Part shown: piece after piece, positions 1 through 12,600 of the stretch
Position numbering within the stretch: the stretch's first letter is position 1
Layout of the letters: every line of letters begins with the position of its first letter
Source of the DNA: Centropus unirufus
Taxonomy: Eukaryota > Chordata > Aves > Cuculiformes > Centropidae
Direction of reading: 5' to 3'
NCBI GenBank assembly: GCA_013397695.1
Contig: VYZI01000120.1
Span: 281,810-345,809, forward strand
DNA length: 64,000 nt
Position numbers and translations under genes: made by a program
Notes under the pieces: generated by a model
Databases searched by the model: none
What the model saw: only the letters and a program-made list of their open reading frames with translations
Told to the model about the DNA's origin: nothing

Positions 1-3000
1 TGCAGCTTTGCTATCAATTGAACCTTGCTATCAAATAAATTCCTTTTGGAAAAAAATATTAGAAATGAACAAATGTAGTGAAAAGTGATTTCATATATAT
101 GTGTATGTGCATATATACAAATACATGTATGATTAAGCTAAAAAGAAACCACATGAAACCCCATATTTTGTTGATGTAAAATAAGGGTAAAAAATCTACC
201 AAAAAAAAGGAAGATAAAAAAAAGGCAACGTAAAGTTTGTAGAAACACAAAAATATCCAGTGAGCCAAACTGGTTTCAATTTGAAATATATTTGACCTTT
301 GAAGACTTTTTTTTTTTCTGATTCAAAACTACACGCCTTTTGATTATGTTTCATGTAAACAGAAGGTTTTAGCACATGCACTCTGATCAGATCTATACAG
401 AGGTCAATTAATAGCCCAACAGGATATCTCTACTAAAGTTCATGACAGCAGTGAGGGACTAAGTCTTTGGCATAATTTAATCACAGAACAGAGCTAGCCT
501 TTGGGGACTCCTCTGTATCTCTGCACCAGCAATTGTTCTGCTTTGGCCACGCAGTCCAAAATATGGGACAAAAAAACCTGTTGGTCTTTTTCCAAATCTT
601 TTGTGTAACTTAATTAATAAACCAAGTAACAAACAACAAATTGGCAGCAGGCATTTGAGGTGTTGTTCATGTGCCAACCATCATGTGTCTGCAAAACAAA
701 ATGTTCTCTTATTGAGAAGTTACAAAACAGTTGTATGCTGTCAGATGAAGCTACAGCACAGAGCTCCAGTGGGCTCCCTGCTGCGGAGGTTTGGAAGTTC
801 CAGTGATGGGGAAAGCTGAAGGTGTGCATGCAAGTATATTGGAGAGGACAGGGAAAACCAAGCTTCCCAAAACTACTTTTTCAAAAATGTTCTCAATTTA
901 AAACCACAGGGAAGCCTGGCAGGCTTGCTCGCAGCACATCCCGCCTCAGAAAGCAGTGACTCTTAAGCACAATATAGAGATTGTTTTGGAGGACGGTAGT
1001 AATGAATATGACTGACCAGCTGGAAAACAGTTTTTTTTTCTGTTTTGTCCCAAACTAGTATTAAATGGACAAAACTCAAATGCTTAAAGTCAATGAGGCA
1101 GAGTAAAGGACAAAGTGAATGACATTTGCTATCTCATGACTCAAGTCTGTTTACCCTTAAGGTCACAATAAAACTAACCACTTTCACCACCGTCTACTTC
1201 ATATGTGGTTGCCATCACTCAAGTCTCTAGTACCATGCTTCAGTAGGTACATTCTAATAACATATCAAGTTCAACAAGAGACTTGCAACAAGGAGAGTCC
1301 AGATAACCTGAACACATTTTCCAGAAAACACACAATTTTATGAATTCATTAATTTCACAATTCATGGAATCTTCATTCTCCTTTTACCATTGGCAAACCT
1401 ACATTTTCCAGCAGATAGACATGCAGCTATGCTAATCTAAGGAAAAACGACTAGCTAACCTTTTAGTAACCTGAATATTTTAAGTAGTAATTGCATGTTC
1501 AGATTCTGTGGTCCTGCCTTATAAAGGCAACTAAAGTGCAAGTACCTGTCTCACATTCCTTTGTGCACAGTCTAATGGCAATGAAGACCAAGAAATGCTT
1601 TCTCATAAATCTACACTACTGTATGTGTTTGTGTTCAAGTGAGCAATAACCTTACACTCGGATCAAAGTACAAAGCAATCAACAGAAAAACCACCAGTTT
1701 GTATCAGGCTTTGCATGGTTGAGAAGCAACCATGGAGTTCATAAAGTATTGTAAATTACATTATTTTTATTTTTTTCCCTTCTAGATTCTGAATATGATC
1801 CCTATATTTCTTAACAAGATTTTTGTTCAGTTAGAAATGAACAGTTTGAAAATCAAATAGATTGTTCTAATTACAAAGAAAGAATCTGGAAAAAAAGGTT
1901 CCTTTATTATGAAATTTTCACCTTCCTCTGACTTCTGAAATAACAGCATTGTTCAACTTAATTCCCCATCAACTTTCTAAATTGCAGGGGTAAATTCAAA
2001 ATTATTAAAAAAAGGCAGTTTCCCTGCGTCTACCCATATTAAATTTTTTCAAAGGCACTATTTTTACCTATGTTAAAAAATTCTTGTAGTGGGGAAGATG
2101 GCTTGGATATTGAAACCAAATCTAGCTTAAAAACAGAATTTGGGGAAATGGATAGGAGAGCCTAAGAAAGTTCCACTCCCACAGCTGTCAGCTGAGAAGA
2201 AATGGGGGAAGGGGAAAATGCTGAGAAAGGAATTTCTTTTTTGGCAGTGAAGAGAGTAACATGCCATCCCTGTTTGAAAAGTTTCAGGGTGGGAAAGGCT
2301 AAGGAGGGGCTAACATACTATACATACCTTTACATATATTTTTGAGGCAGAAAAACAGTGTTAGGTTTGAGCAGAGTTCACCAAGTGGAAAGGGAGGTGG
2401 TACTTGTACTGGGCATTTGGTCCTCTTGAATAACCCCGCAGTTTACAGTGTGCTGAGAACAGCCACAGCAGATGGCAAGTGGCTGCCTCACAACAAGACG
2501 GCAATACAAACGTGTGTGCTTTGCATCATGTGGGTAAGAAAATGAAAAAGAAAACTGTTTAGTGTCTGGAGGAGATACATTAAAAGTGTTTTATCTACGG
2601 GGCCTTTGGTGGTGTGCGCTCTTGTGAAGTTACACTCCCTGGCTCACAGCCTTTTTGAATTCTGAGAGAATAATTTATGAACCCTCTTATTGTTACAGCC
2701 ACACTTCTGGGTACCTTGCATGACTCAACTCTCAAAGCAGTACAAAGAAAGGGAGAGAAGAATTAGTCTTATTTCCTGAAGGTACATATATATAAGACAT
2801 GAACATGAAGTTGCAGAACGGGGTAGGGAAAGGCAAGATGAAGGTGTAATTCCCAGCAAGTTTAAAGCTGCAAACTTTTCTTACTTGGCTAGAAGTGAGA
2901 GAATGAGATCTGACATTTAATTGAATACTGGTACATCTATGAAGAGGTTTAAAACAGAGACTTTATGTGAAGATTATGTAAGCTCAGGTCAACAGTGAGT

Positions 3001-6000
3001 TCTTACTCTACAGAATAAGAGTGTGAATATATTGGGGATACTTGACAGAGTTTGACAGATCTGAGGGTCAACTAAGGGTTTAAAATTGAACACACAGTTC
3101 AAGAAATAAATATCTAAAAACTATACAAAAAAAAGGCAAAAAAAAAAAAAGGGGAAAAAAGACCACTGCAGGGAGAGCAAGATGTAATGAATACGAAGAA
3201 GTAATTAATAAGATAACCCTCTGCCTAAGAACCATCACGAAGCCATATGAGTGTGCATCCTCCTCCACCCAGACCTGCACATAGAGTCTAGTCAAGGTAA
3301 AGTACTGCTAAATTGGATCTGCTTCCTGGATCCAGGGGTGGAAACCTTCCTGGAGGAATGGAAAAAATGTCCCAGCTGATAAATACAAAGTAATCCACTG
3401 CTCTCATGGGGTAAATGATAAAGAAAAGAATTTTAAATGGTGTATTCCTTTGACTGTTCCTCCAGTGCTCCTGTTTTCCTAGACCATCCCCCAGCTTGCC
3501 CCTACCATTGCATCACCAGTACAGAAACACGAAGTACTCTCATTCTTCTAAATAATGACTTTCAACTATTTCCAGAACTTGACCCCATGAGCACTTTCTG
3601 GAGTCTTGACACCCACTGCTAAGCTCAGAAGAGAGATAGTCTTTAGAAGGCAGGGCCTATCTTCAAGAACCAGATCAAATACCTGAGGACAGCATAAAAG
3701 CTGGACCACAGGATTAGGATAGAAAAGGTAGTACAGAAAGAGAATGAATTTAACATAACCATTAGCTTCCTTCCACCTCCCATAACAACGTGATCACTAA
3801 GAACTTTTTCCTTTTATGAAAACTCTGCTCAAAATTAGCCAGGAACAAAATTGTGTCTTATTTTCTTAAAGATTTACTCCCTTCCTCCCTACTTGTTTCA
3901 TGTCCCACGCTGTTAGCCAAACACGGAGACTCCTGGGTGCATTCTTCAACGTTATTGCCTGCATAGACCCTATTTTTCTTAGGGCTTTTCTCTCCCCAGC
4001 CCGAGCACTGCCTTCTGAGCATGGTCCCTTTTGGAAAAGACAAACGTTTGGGTGGGCTGCATTCTCCCCATGGGACTGTGAGGAGATCTAACATGCGGCC
4101 TCACACTCAACATAATCATCTGCTGGCAGAGTCATGAGCTGGAATTCCATTTCTTGTAGCAATAGCTGGGACCAACATCCACAATAACTGTGCACTGAAA
4201 ACTTGTATTTGTGGCTCCATGGCCAAAACCACAGGAAAACTATTTTTAGCACAACAGAGCTCTAAATAGTGGAAGCACTGAAAATTTAGCTCACATCATG
4301 GGCCAAATTCTCCTCCTGGTTACACCCACTCTATGGAGAAGCTTGAATGCAATAAACAGAAACACTTTGGAAAGATGTTAAAAAAAAAAAAAGGAACCTT
4401 TTGCTTATGAGTAAAATCAGTATTTTAAACTTTAAATGAAGAAATCCTCCAGCATTTCCTCTGGAAATGAATAAAAGGAAAAGAAAGGAAAAGGGAGCAG
4501 TTGGAAATAGAAGCAATCTGTTACAATAATTGAAGCTCTTACGATAAAGGTAATTCACCCCACTATATGTGTCGGAACAATACCTGTAACTAAAATCTCT
4601 CTCTATTCATTATGCAGATCCTTTTGGCTTAGACCAGTGAAAAGGACGCTGAGTTTATCTCTATCTTAAGAGAAGATGGGGCAGATGAGTGTAGCCTGTG
4701 AGTAACAAACCAGGGTTTAATAGCTAGACCTACACTTAATTACACACAAGCCAACTTTCTAACAGTAGTTTTATCACCTCAGGATTTCACAACACAAAAC
4801 AATTAGTGATGGCAATGCTGAAGCTTTCTCAGGTAGGAACCGACAGGACCTGACTTTCTCCTTTGGCCAGAGTCCCCACGTTACAGGATGCTGGGCCTTT
4901 ACAACCCGTATTTAAATTTCGTGGCACACTTAGGGACACAACTTTTTTTTCCACCCTCATGATCAAATAGTTAGGTTTAATAATTTCCTCTGCCATATCA
5001 AGATCTGCGTATACAACCATAATAATGGCTATTAAAAAATTAAAGTGCATTTGGGCATAATGAAGTGCAGGTTTTGGACAGACAGCATGTTGTGAGCTAT
5101 TTCCTTCTTTTCACAAAATTTCCACATAAATGTTATTTTTTCTTTCTTTAGGAAAACAGGGAACTGGATTTAATTTTCTAAATCAGAAATTAAAACTTTT
5201 TGGAGAACCAGTGAGATAAGAGTATCAAAGCAGGTTATTTTCTCATAATAATAAAAAATGTTATCTTTCATTCACTATTTTATCACTGATGAGGTTTCTT
5301 CCACTTTTTAAGCATTGCCCTATGACATATATTTCAAAAGGAAGTACAGGGCAGAAAACCAAAAGGCAAACACCACATCTTGGCTACATTTTTGCCAATC
5401 TGAAATAAATTAAGATTATTGTCATTGTCTCAACACCTTCAGATTTCACACAGTGAAGGAAATATAAAAAGTTCATAAACATTTTTTGCTCCAGCTGCTT
5501 AGATGGGCCCCATGTCACTAAAATAGTGCACAACCCCAGTTACAATTCACCACATCTTGGGAATGACATTTAGGATTCTCGAGGCGCTTTTAGATAATTT
5601 TTAGACTGTGTAGAAGCCCAGCTGTCACGATTTTATCCTTTGGAATGTTATGTTTGGATTGAGCTGAAGATAGGGAAAAATACACAGCGATGTAGTTTGC
5701 TTACCCGACCGAAATCTAACTCCTAAAACAAAGCGGCAACTTTTTGTCCTTTAATGTTCATATTCCAGCCTGTGCTTGCCTATAGCTACTTGGATTGAGA
5801 AAGAGGGGGGGGGGTAGGAGAAAAAAAAAAACCTTTTCCTTCCTACACTGTTCTGACTCCGTTAGTGTAGCCAGAGAGAACTCCTCTCCGTGTCCAGTAA
5901 TTAAATAAATATTTCACATTGCAGGATTTAATTGGCATCCCAAAAGTTAACAATAGCCTCTGCTATCGGTGTCGCTATCTCAGGGGTTCTGTTTTCAGAG

Positions 6001-6207
6001 CCGTATATATTTAGATCTCGGCCACATCGCCCGCTTGCATTAGGAATAGTACACAAACCCCCCCACAGACCTCCCTTAAAAAATAAATAAATAAATAAAA
6101 GAAAACAAAGCAGAAGCTCAGTCAAATCTGGAAACTTTTTATAAAGTGACGCCCTTCCCCCCCGCTGCAAAACGCAGAGATTAACAAACTCGGTGTCAAG
6201 GCTCTTT
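1..6207. other. Non-coding left flank, possibly first intron of a minus-strand gene
   Basis: No coding exon could be recognised on either strand. Open frames here are short, low in complexity and resemble no family I know. The DNA is AT-rich with many poly-A/T runs. If the candidate exon ending at 6262 is real, this stretch is the start of the following intron on the minus strand, because that exon's splice donor points into it. This is inference. Confidence 0.5.
5805..5831. repeat. G10 tract followed by A11 tract
   Basis: Ten consecutive G residues (5805-5814) are followed after a short spacer by eleven A residues (5821-5831). This is simple low-complexity sequence about 450 bp on the intronic side of the CpG-rich block. 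No function is claimed. Confidence 0.8.
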
Positions 6208-6235
6208 AAAAAAAAAAAAGAAAAAAAAAGAAAAA
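6208..6235. repeat. A-rich low-complexity tract
   Basis: An almost pure adenine run interrupted by two single G residues. Read on the minus strand it is a T-rich tract just downstream of the candidate splice donor at 6261-6260, a composition common in introns. Confidence 0.8.
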
Positions 6236-6249
6236 GCAATAAGAAATGA

Positions 6250-6620
6250 ACAGAGCTTTACCTTCAGGCACATTAGTGCAGCTCCATGTCCTGCCCTCCG
6301 TTTTCCTCCCTCGCCGCCCTCCGAGGGGCTCCGGTTGCTCGCCCCCCTCTGGCTGTGGCTGCCGGGCGGAGCCCCGCGCAGGGTCCGCAGCAGCCGGATC
6401 GGGTGACAGCGCCGGCAGCGCAGCCGGCCTGGCTGCGGAGAATTCAAATTCCCACTTTAGAAACTTTCTGCAATACTTGTGTGTCAAGTCTATTTTTGCT
6501 TCCTTCCTTCATCCTGTAATAATGCTCTTCGCTCCCATGCAACGCAGCCATCTTCTGTACAGCGCCTTGCGCACGATCTGCAGATCAAAAGCGCTTTGCT
6601 GATATAAATCCTGGCTGATC
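6250..6620 (-). promoter_or_regulatory. CpG-rich promoter-like block, probable leftward promoter
   Basis: Between about 6294 and 6442 I count about 18 CpG dinucleotides in roughly 150 bp, in an otherwise CpG-poor AT-rich landscape. This is the strongest CpG cluster in the window. On the minus strand 6544-6554 reads AAGATGGCTGC, one base from the YY1 core AAGATGGCGGC, which in promoters usually lies just downstream of the start and points in the direction of transcription. NRF1- or C/EBP-like GCGC words lie nearby (about 6560-6575). A splice donor in the same orientation follows at 6261. Together these favour leftward transcription starting near 6560-6580. A TATAAA on the plus strand (6603-6608) is noted, but no plus-strand exon was found. 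The start site is inferred. Confidence 0.5.
6262..6565 (-). other. Candidate 5' non-coding first exon, possibly SMAD5
   Basis: On the minus strand the CpG-rich block ends in CTGAAG followed by GTAAAG, a near-perfect splice donor, so the exon would end at 6262. Its left limit on the RNA is not defined; about 6565 is used because of the YY1/TISU-like element at 6544-6554. The frames inside encode nothing recognisable, which fits a 5' UTR exon. In vertebrates SMAD5 lies downstream of TGFBI in the same orientation and begins with non-coding sequence, so a minus-strand SMAD5 promoter would be expected left of TGFBI. That makes SMAD5 the leading candidate. No SMAD coding exon lies in the window, so an unrelated non-coding RNA is also possible. 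Confidence 0.35.
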
Positions 6621-9600
6621 CCTTTGGGTGAATAATTTATCTAGTTTGGCAAATGGGAAAAACCACAATCAGTGTGTTGACTCTTCGCATTGAGTCTGCA
6701 CAAAAAGAATCCTCTCAATCTGAGGGCATTTAACAGATACAAACACGTATATACATGTATAAGACATAAATAAGTATATATGCATAGAAACGTGCACATT
6801 TAAGGCATTCAGATGGTGTGTCTATGCACACGTGCATGCACATGGCTCAAAATGGGTCAGTTTAATTAGGATAAAGGCACTTTTCATGTAAAAAAAAAAC
6901 TATAAAGCATGAATGACCTTTATAAAACCAGGCCTGTATTTGCATTTTATCCCTGTGTGTATATACAAAGATAGCAAAATTAGAGTAACGCTTATAAATG
7001 AGCATGTAAGTCTGCAAAAGACAGATCTGTGAGTCTACTGATCTAAACACAATGAAAGCTAATTAGTCTTGTTGACAGCAGAGCTCATAGAGGTTCAAAG
7101 TCCAGTTAATAGGCACTGTATGACAGCTGCACACTCTAGAGCCACCTAAAACAGAAACTGAAATTCATGCGATTGGATACTTGCAGAATCAAAGTATCTC
7201 TTACTAAAATAATGAGATTACTATGATTATGCTTACTCATTAGTCTTCGTGAAGATGATTAAAGTTGTGTCTAAATGATCAGCTCAGGCCTCTCAAACCC
7301 CAGTTTGTGAGAAACTTTGTGTCTCCCTTGCTCTGCAGACTTCAGTTCCCTCCCGGAGCTCCAATTATCTGGCAAGATTTGAGCCAACAGTGGAAAGGAA
7401 AGTTCAGACACCCTCCATAAGGCATTCAGCGGGGAAGGATGAGCGCAGCTTGTCAAAGGGAATTCAGACTTTGCAGAGTGTTACTGGATTTCTTTGAAGG
7501 ATTCAGTCAGCTGTGAGAAAGATAATATTCTTCTTGATGTATTTTACCTGGATTTCTGAAAGACTCTTGGCAATGGCTCCCACCTTTCTCAGGGAAGATA
7601 ATCTCCCAGGTGAAAGAGGTAAAGGTCTCCCAGGAGATATAAATACTCAGAAGAAAGGTGATATCTGGTTACTTTTCACAGGAGAGGGAAGTGGAATTTC
7701 ACAGGCAAGCGTGTGCACATTGGTGCTGCTCCACAGATTGCTGACTGAGCTGCAGAAGGCAGTCAGACAATCTGTGGACAACAAAGCTGTCTAGGAAAGA
7801 TGAGGATCCAGTGTGAAGGAGTGTGCACTACTGAGTGGGAAACAAAAGGCAGATGAAAGTTGCTGTAAATATAAATGTAAAGTTGCCCATGTAGGAGTGA
7901 AATCACATCCAAGATAATCTGCTCTAACATATTATTAATCAGGAACAAGATTTTATAATTGTTCAATGCAGGCATTGAATTCATTTTTTATCACCGAGGA
8001 ATGCTCTGAATGTCAAGAGTTGCTACAAAAGGAATGGCAAACAAAGCAAAGACAAGCTCTGACACGGAATCCCTGGTGTTCCTGCATCCCCAGATTCCAT
8101 GAAGAAGGCTGGTTCTCTAACTCAAAAAGAAATGCTACAGCTGCCTGAGAGATGGACAAGGCCAAAAGGAGTGATATGAAGCATCAAACAGGTCCCATGC
8201 TGGGAACACATAGATAGTCTCTTCCATGCGGAAAAGAAACAGCTGAGAAAGGATATTGCAGGCAAAAAAGCCTTTGTGGAACAGGGAAGGTGAAAGATTT
8301 GTCTTCCACTACTGGTGGAGGTGAAAGGAACCTTAGCTGTAGGCTTTTGAGAAGTAAAAGGTGGTTCTTGACACAAAGTGTAATGAGGGATTTGAACCTG
8401 TGCTACTGAATGCTGAGGGTACTGAAAGTTCACATGAGTTCAAAAACCAAAACTGGTGACAGAGTGAATTCTCAAAAGAAGAAAACCATTAAAGGGCACT
8501 AAATATAAAACACCGACCTCTGGCTCCGGAAGTGCCTCAGTTGCAAATTGCCGGGCAAATATTCTGTGCCATGACTGTTCGCCCTGTATTTAACATTCTT
8601 CCTCTGGGCATCCTCTGGTGCTGGCTGTTGGACAGGACACCGAGCTAGAAAGACTTCTGACCCCACCCAGTAAGGTCACACTCATGTTCTTCACGTGCTG
8701 TTAGGAGAACAGCTTTTCATCCTGAAGCTCCTATCTCTCTGCAGTCGTATTTGTATTGTCTAAACGACTACAAATTCTTTTTTTTTTTTTCACAAAATTT
8801 TTATCACAAATTGTGTGCTACCCCAGTTCTACCTCTCCACCATCCTACAAATAACACTACATATGTATAAATTACACATATAAATGCTTCAATGAAGAGG
8901 GATAAAACTTGTGGTCAAAAACTGAAATTTTTTTTTGCTCTCACACCCTGTCTTTTTCAGTATGTTCAGGAGCAGAGCTTCCAAGAAGACCGTAATGAGT
9001 TTACACTATGTAAATAAAAAATGCATTAAGTACTCTAATCTACATTCAGAAGCTATTACTAAGAACTCCACATTAGAAGCAATTTAAATAGAAGCTTCAA
9101 CTTAGTGAAGCTTCAGTGTGGTACAGCACAGCTGTACAGAGCTTTTAGCCCAGCGCAGGTACAACTGAAGTGGCCGCATATTATCTTTTCATCCACAATT
9201 TAATATCCTTTTGTAGAACAAAGAATGTTATGTTTTGAAGTGTGCATCTGGTCTCTGCCAGTGATACCAGGGCCATGCAATAATGGGAAATTTCCATTCA
9301 TGCTGAACAGGAAAAAACTGAGGTTTTTTACGTTTACTGTGAATGGAAAAAACTAACAGGGAGGATGATCCGTTACCATTTGAAAAACATCTGTTTCAAT
9401 AGAAAATATTGCCTGTCAAAACAGTGATGCAAATGGAGAATGTCTAAAGGAAATATCATTTCCCAAACCCGGGTTTTAACATTGATGAGATGGGATTGCA
9501 GTGAACTTTTCCATTTGTCCATTATCCTCTTTCCCTAAATTTGCAGTAAAATGCAATGTGTTTCACAAGGTGTTCTCACAAATTTATATACAACAGAGGG

Positions 9601-12600
9601 ACTGATTTAGGCCAGAGTTTCTTTAGTCCATGTTAAAATGGCAGCAAAATATTTGATGAGTATTTAATTACACTAAGAGATTTTCAATTCAACCTCAATT
9701 TTGAATTCCAAAGACTAACCTGATACAGAGGATCACAAGTGTAAAAAACTCAGAGCAATTGCACTTGTGCGGCAGTTCCCTCTGCCCCTGGATACTGACG
9801 TTTTGGGATTTCGTGGAACAAGGAGGAGTTTTCATGCGGGATTACCACGGATGTGTTTCTGAGAAAGCCACACAATTCAACTTGAAATAAGATCTTTCCT
9901 GCCTTTCTTTCTTGTGCATAACTCCTCACACCCAGATTTTAATAGTTGTGTTCTTGTTTCAAACCTACTCTGCCAATTTATTATATAAGCAGCACTTTGA
10001 TCTTCATTCTGTTGAACACATTTCTTAGAAAAACTCTGATTTTGATGCTAGTTTTTCTTAGTGGAATAGTTGGAACCAGTGAGAGAAAACTATAAAACCT
10101 TGATTTTAGGAAAATGCCTTTTAGTCCATACATTTAAGCATGAGAATACTCTCTTGTCTACTCAGTGATGCATTTATGGCTACACTTTAAGCACACACTT
10201 AAATTCAATTAACTTCATTTTAATCAGGGGCTAAGTGCTTTGCCCTCTCAGCATATTAAGACCATTGGCATTTCATTTAGCTGGCTGAGCTTGTTTTTAA
10301 GTAAATCTCATACTCTCAAGTACAAACTGACAAACATGCAAATAAGAGTTACCTTTTTGCCTAAAGACAGAAAATGATAAACCAAGTAGCTTTCCAGTCT
10401 ATGAGGGGAAACACCTAAGCATGGAACAGTCTTTCATTTCCCTGATACTATCATATTAATTGTCTGGTAGTGAAACGCCTCCTTGCAAGAAGAGATCATG
10501 CCACCTTTGATCTCCTTCCGTACATGAGCGAGGACAGACATAAGCGTTGTGTTCCATGGACGTGAAGAACGTTTGCTTGCTTCTTTGCTAGACAAAAAAC
10601 AAACGACTTTGAGACAGTGGGGGCCATGGCTTCACTTGATATAAATTGGCACGTCTCTCTCATTCCAGGGGAATTACATTAATTTTATATCTCTGAGACT
10701 TTCCACGTCATGTATAAACTTGAAAAGAGAGGTTCCATATCATGAGGTGGGATCATAATTTGCAAGTGTTTCACAGACATGAAACTATCAGGTTTGGGAA
10801 TACCTGATGGTAACTGGTACATACAATATGGTTTGGTCATTAAGTGGGACCAATTGTTTATATGAAGAATAGAGCAGTTGGTAAGCAGAGCCAAAAAGCA
10901 GTTTTCTTTACCAGAGTACTCCTAATCAGCAGCTTTTCCCCACTGAAGCAGTAAACTGCAATATTATGATTTTATGAAGTCTTAGGTGGCTCAAAAACCC
11001 CTCTTTCAAACATTACTGATGTGTAATGCATGAACCAGAGAAGTGACCATTTTAAAAAGAAGAATAACTGAAAAATCTGAATATAAACCAGCTAACACCA
11101 CTGGGAAGAAAACTGATGCAAAGTGAGATCTGACATAAAATAATGTCAGATTTTACCATCATTCAATTTTAAAGGAAATAAATTGTGTTATGTTGTCATA
11201 GTTACTTCAGTTAGCGTGAAAGAAAAGATTTTCAGAATTTTCTAACAGTGTTTATGGAACAAAAGCAAACCTATAAAAACTGGAACTTCTATTTTCAATA
11301 AAATTACTTCTAGAAATAATGATATTAAGGAAGGTTTGGTATTAAAAAATGCATTTAATTCATGTGGCATACTTCCATGTTTTTCTTGTGGACTTTACTG
11401 CAATTATTTTCATACACAGGAAAAATTGGTCCGAGCAGAAGAATACTGAGAAAACTTCAGATAGGAAACTTGGTACCTCCAAAACCAAGAGTTTTGAGGT
11501 ATTGAGTGATTCATGACTGGTTTAGAGAGCTGAGAAACTGCCCAGCTGCCCATCTCTGCAAGAATGGGAAGGCGACTGTGGGTGCCAGTGCCTCAACTGC
11601 CACGTGCACCTTTGAGGACACACCTGGCAGATGGCAGAGCCACCACTCGCTCTGTCACACATCCCAGGGAGGTGGTCCAGCCCAGAGAGGTGGAAGGAGA
11701 ACGCAGTTTCCCACTGCTTGCTGCAGGAAACAAAGGCAAATGATAGTGAGGAAGATTATGAGAAACTTGCAAGGATCACTAGGGTTTTTCTCAAATTGCA
11801 ATATACTGGTACCGCTGCTGTTGGCTCCAAAATTTATGGACAACAAAAATACTGAATAGGATGCCTTCTCAGGTCTTACCCTTCACCTGACTGACAAATA
11901 CATTTTTCTGACTTGAAGAAGCATCGGGTGTGGTTTGCAGAGGTCTTTCTATGGTCGATTCCTTCCCCTACCTGCCTTTTGTCCTTTCCTCTTACCTTTC
12001 CAGACTTTGCCCTGAGAAAAGCATAATGCCATGCATAAGCCTCGAGTGTATTATTTAGTCCTTTCTTCTAAAAGGAAAAAAACTTCTGGAGGCAGAATGA
12101 TTTCAGGCTGTTCAGATTCCTGACATGGAAAACCCTGTGGTTAGTCAAAGATAATCCTGTTATTTCCACCAGTTTTACAACACCATAACCATCACTTCCC
12201 GTCAGGTGGTTATGAAGCTACACCCATGCAAAGGGAGAACAAAGTCAAACCATCCCAGCTTCTGAGTGGGGAAAGGCTTTTGGACCTCTATAAAAGTTCA
12301 TTTCCTTGTTGCAAATGATAATAATTCAGGACAGCTCTTCCTGGGTTCTTTGCACTTAAAAATCAAATAAGAAGTAAGGCTTCAGAAGGGTTTTCAACCT
12401 GCACTGCAAATCAGAGGAAAAAAACAACAAAAATCTGTAAGAGTTAATAGCTTCTTTGGAGCAAATTATCATTTACAGCCAGCTCACCATTAACATGTAC
12501 CTGGGTAACCACTCTGAGTTCATAAAGTTCAGTGAATTCAGCAAAATCTAAATGAATTATTGTGTAGTAAAGGCCAAGTCTTATGAGGTTTTTATGCAGG

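Noticed and set aside
6206..6487. Minus-strand frames rich in Arg/Pro/Ala over the CpG block as a coding first exon
   Set aside because: Two frames are open only because of high G/C, neither resembles a known N-terminus, and both read on through the good splice donor into A-rich intron-like sequence.
7450..8450. Possible endogenous retroviral or LTR remnant
   Set aside because: No terminal repeats, primer-binding site or recognisable retroviral motif could be found by eye.
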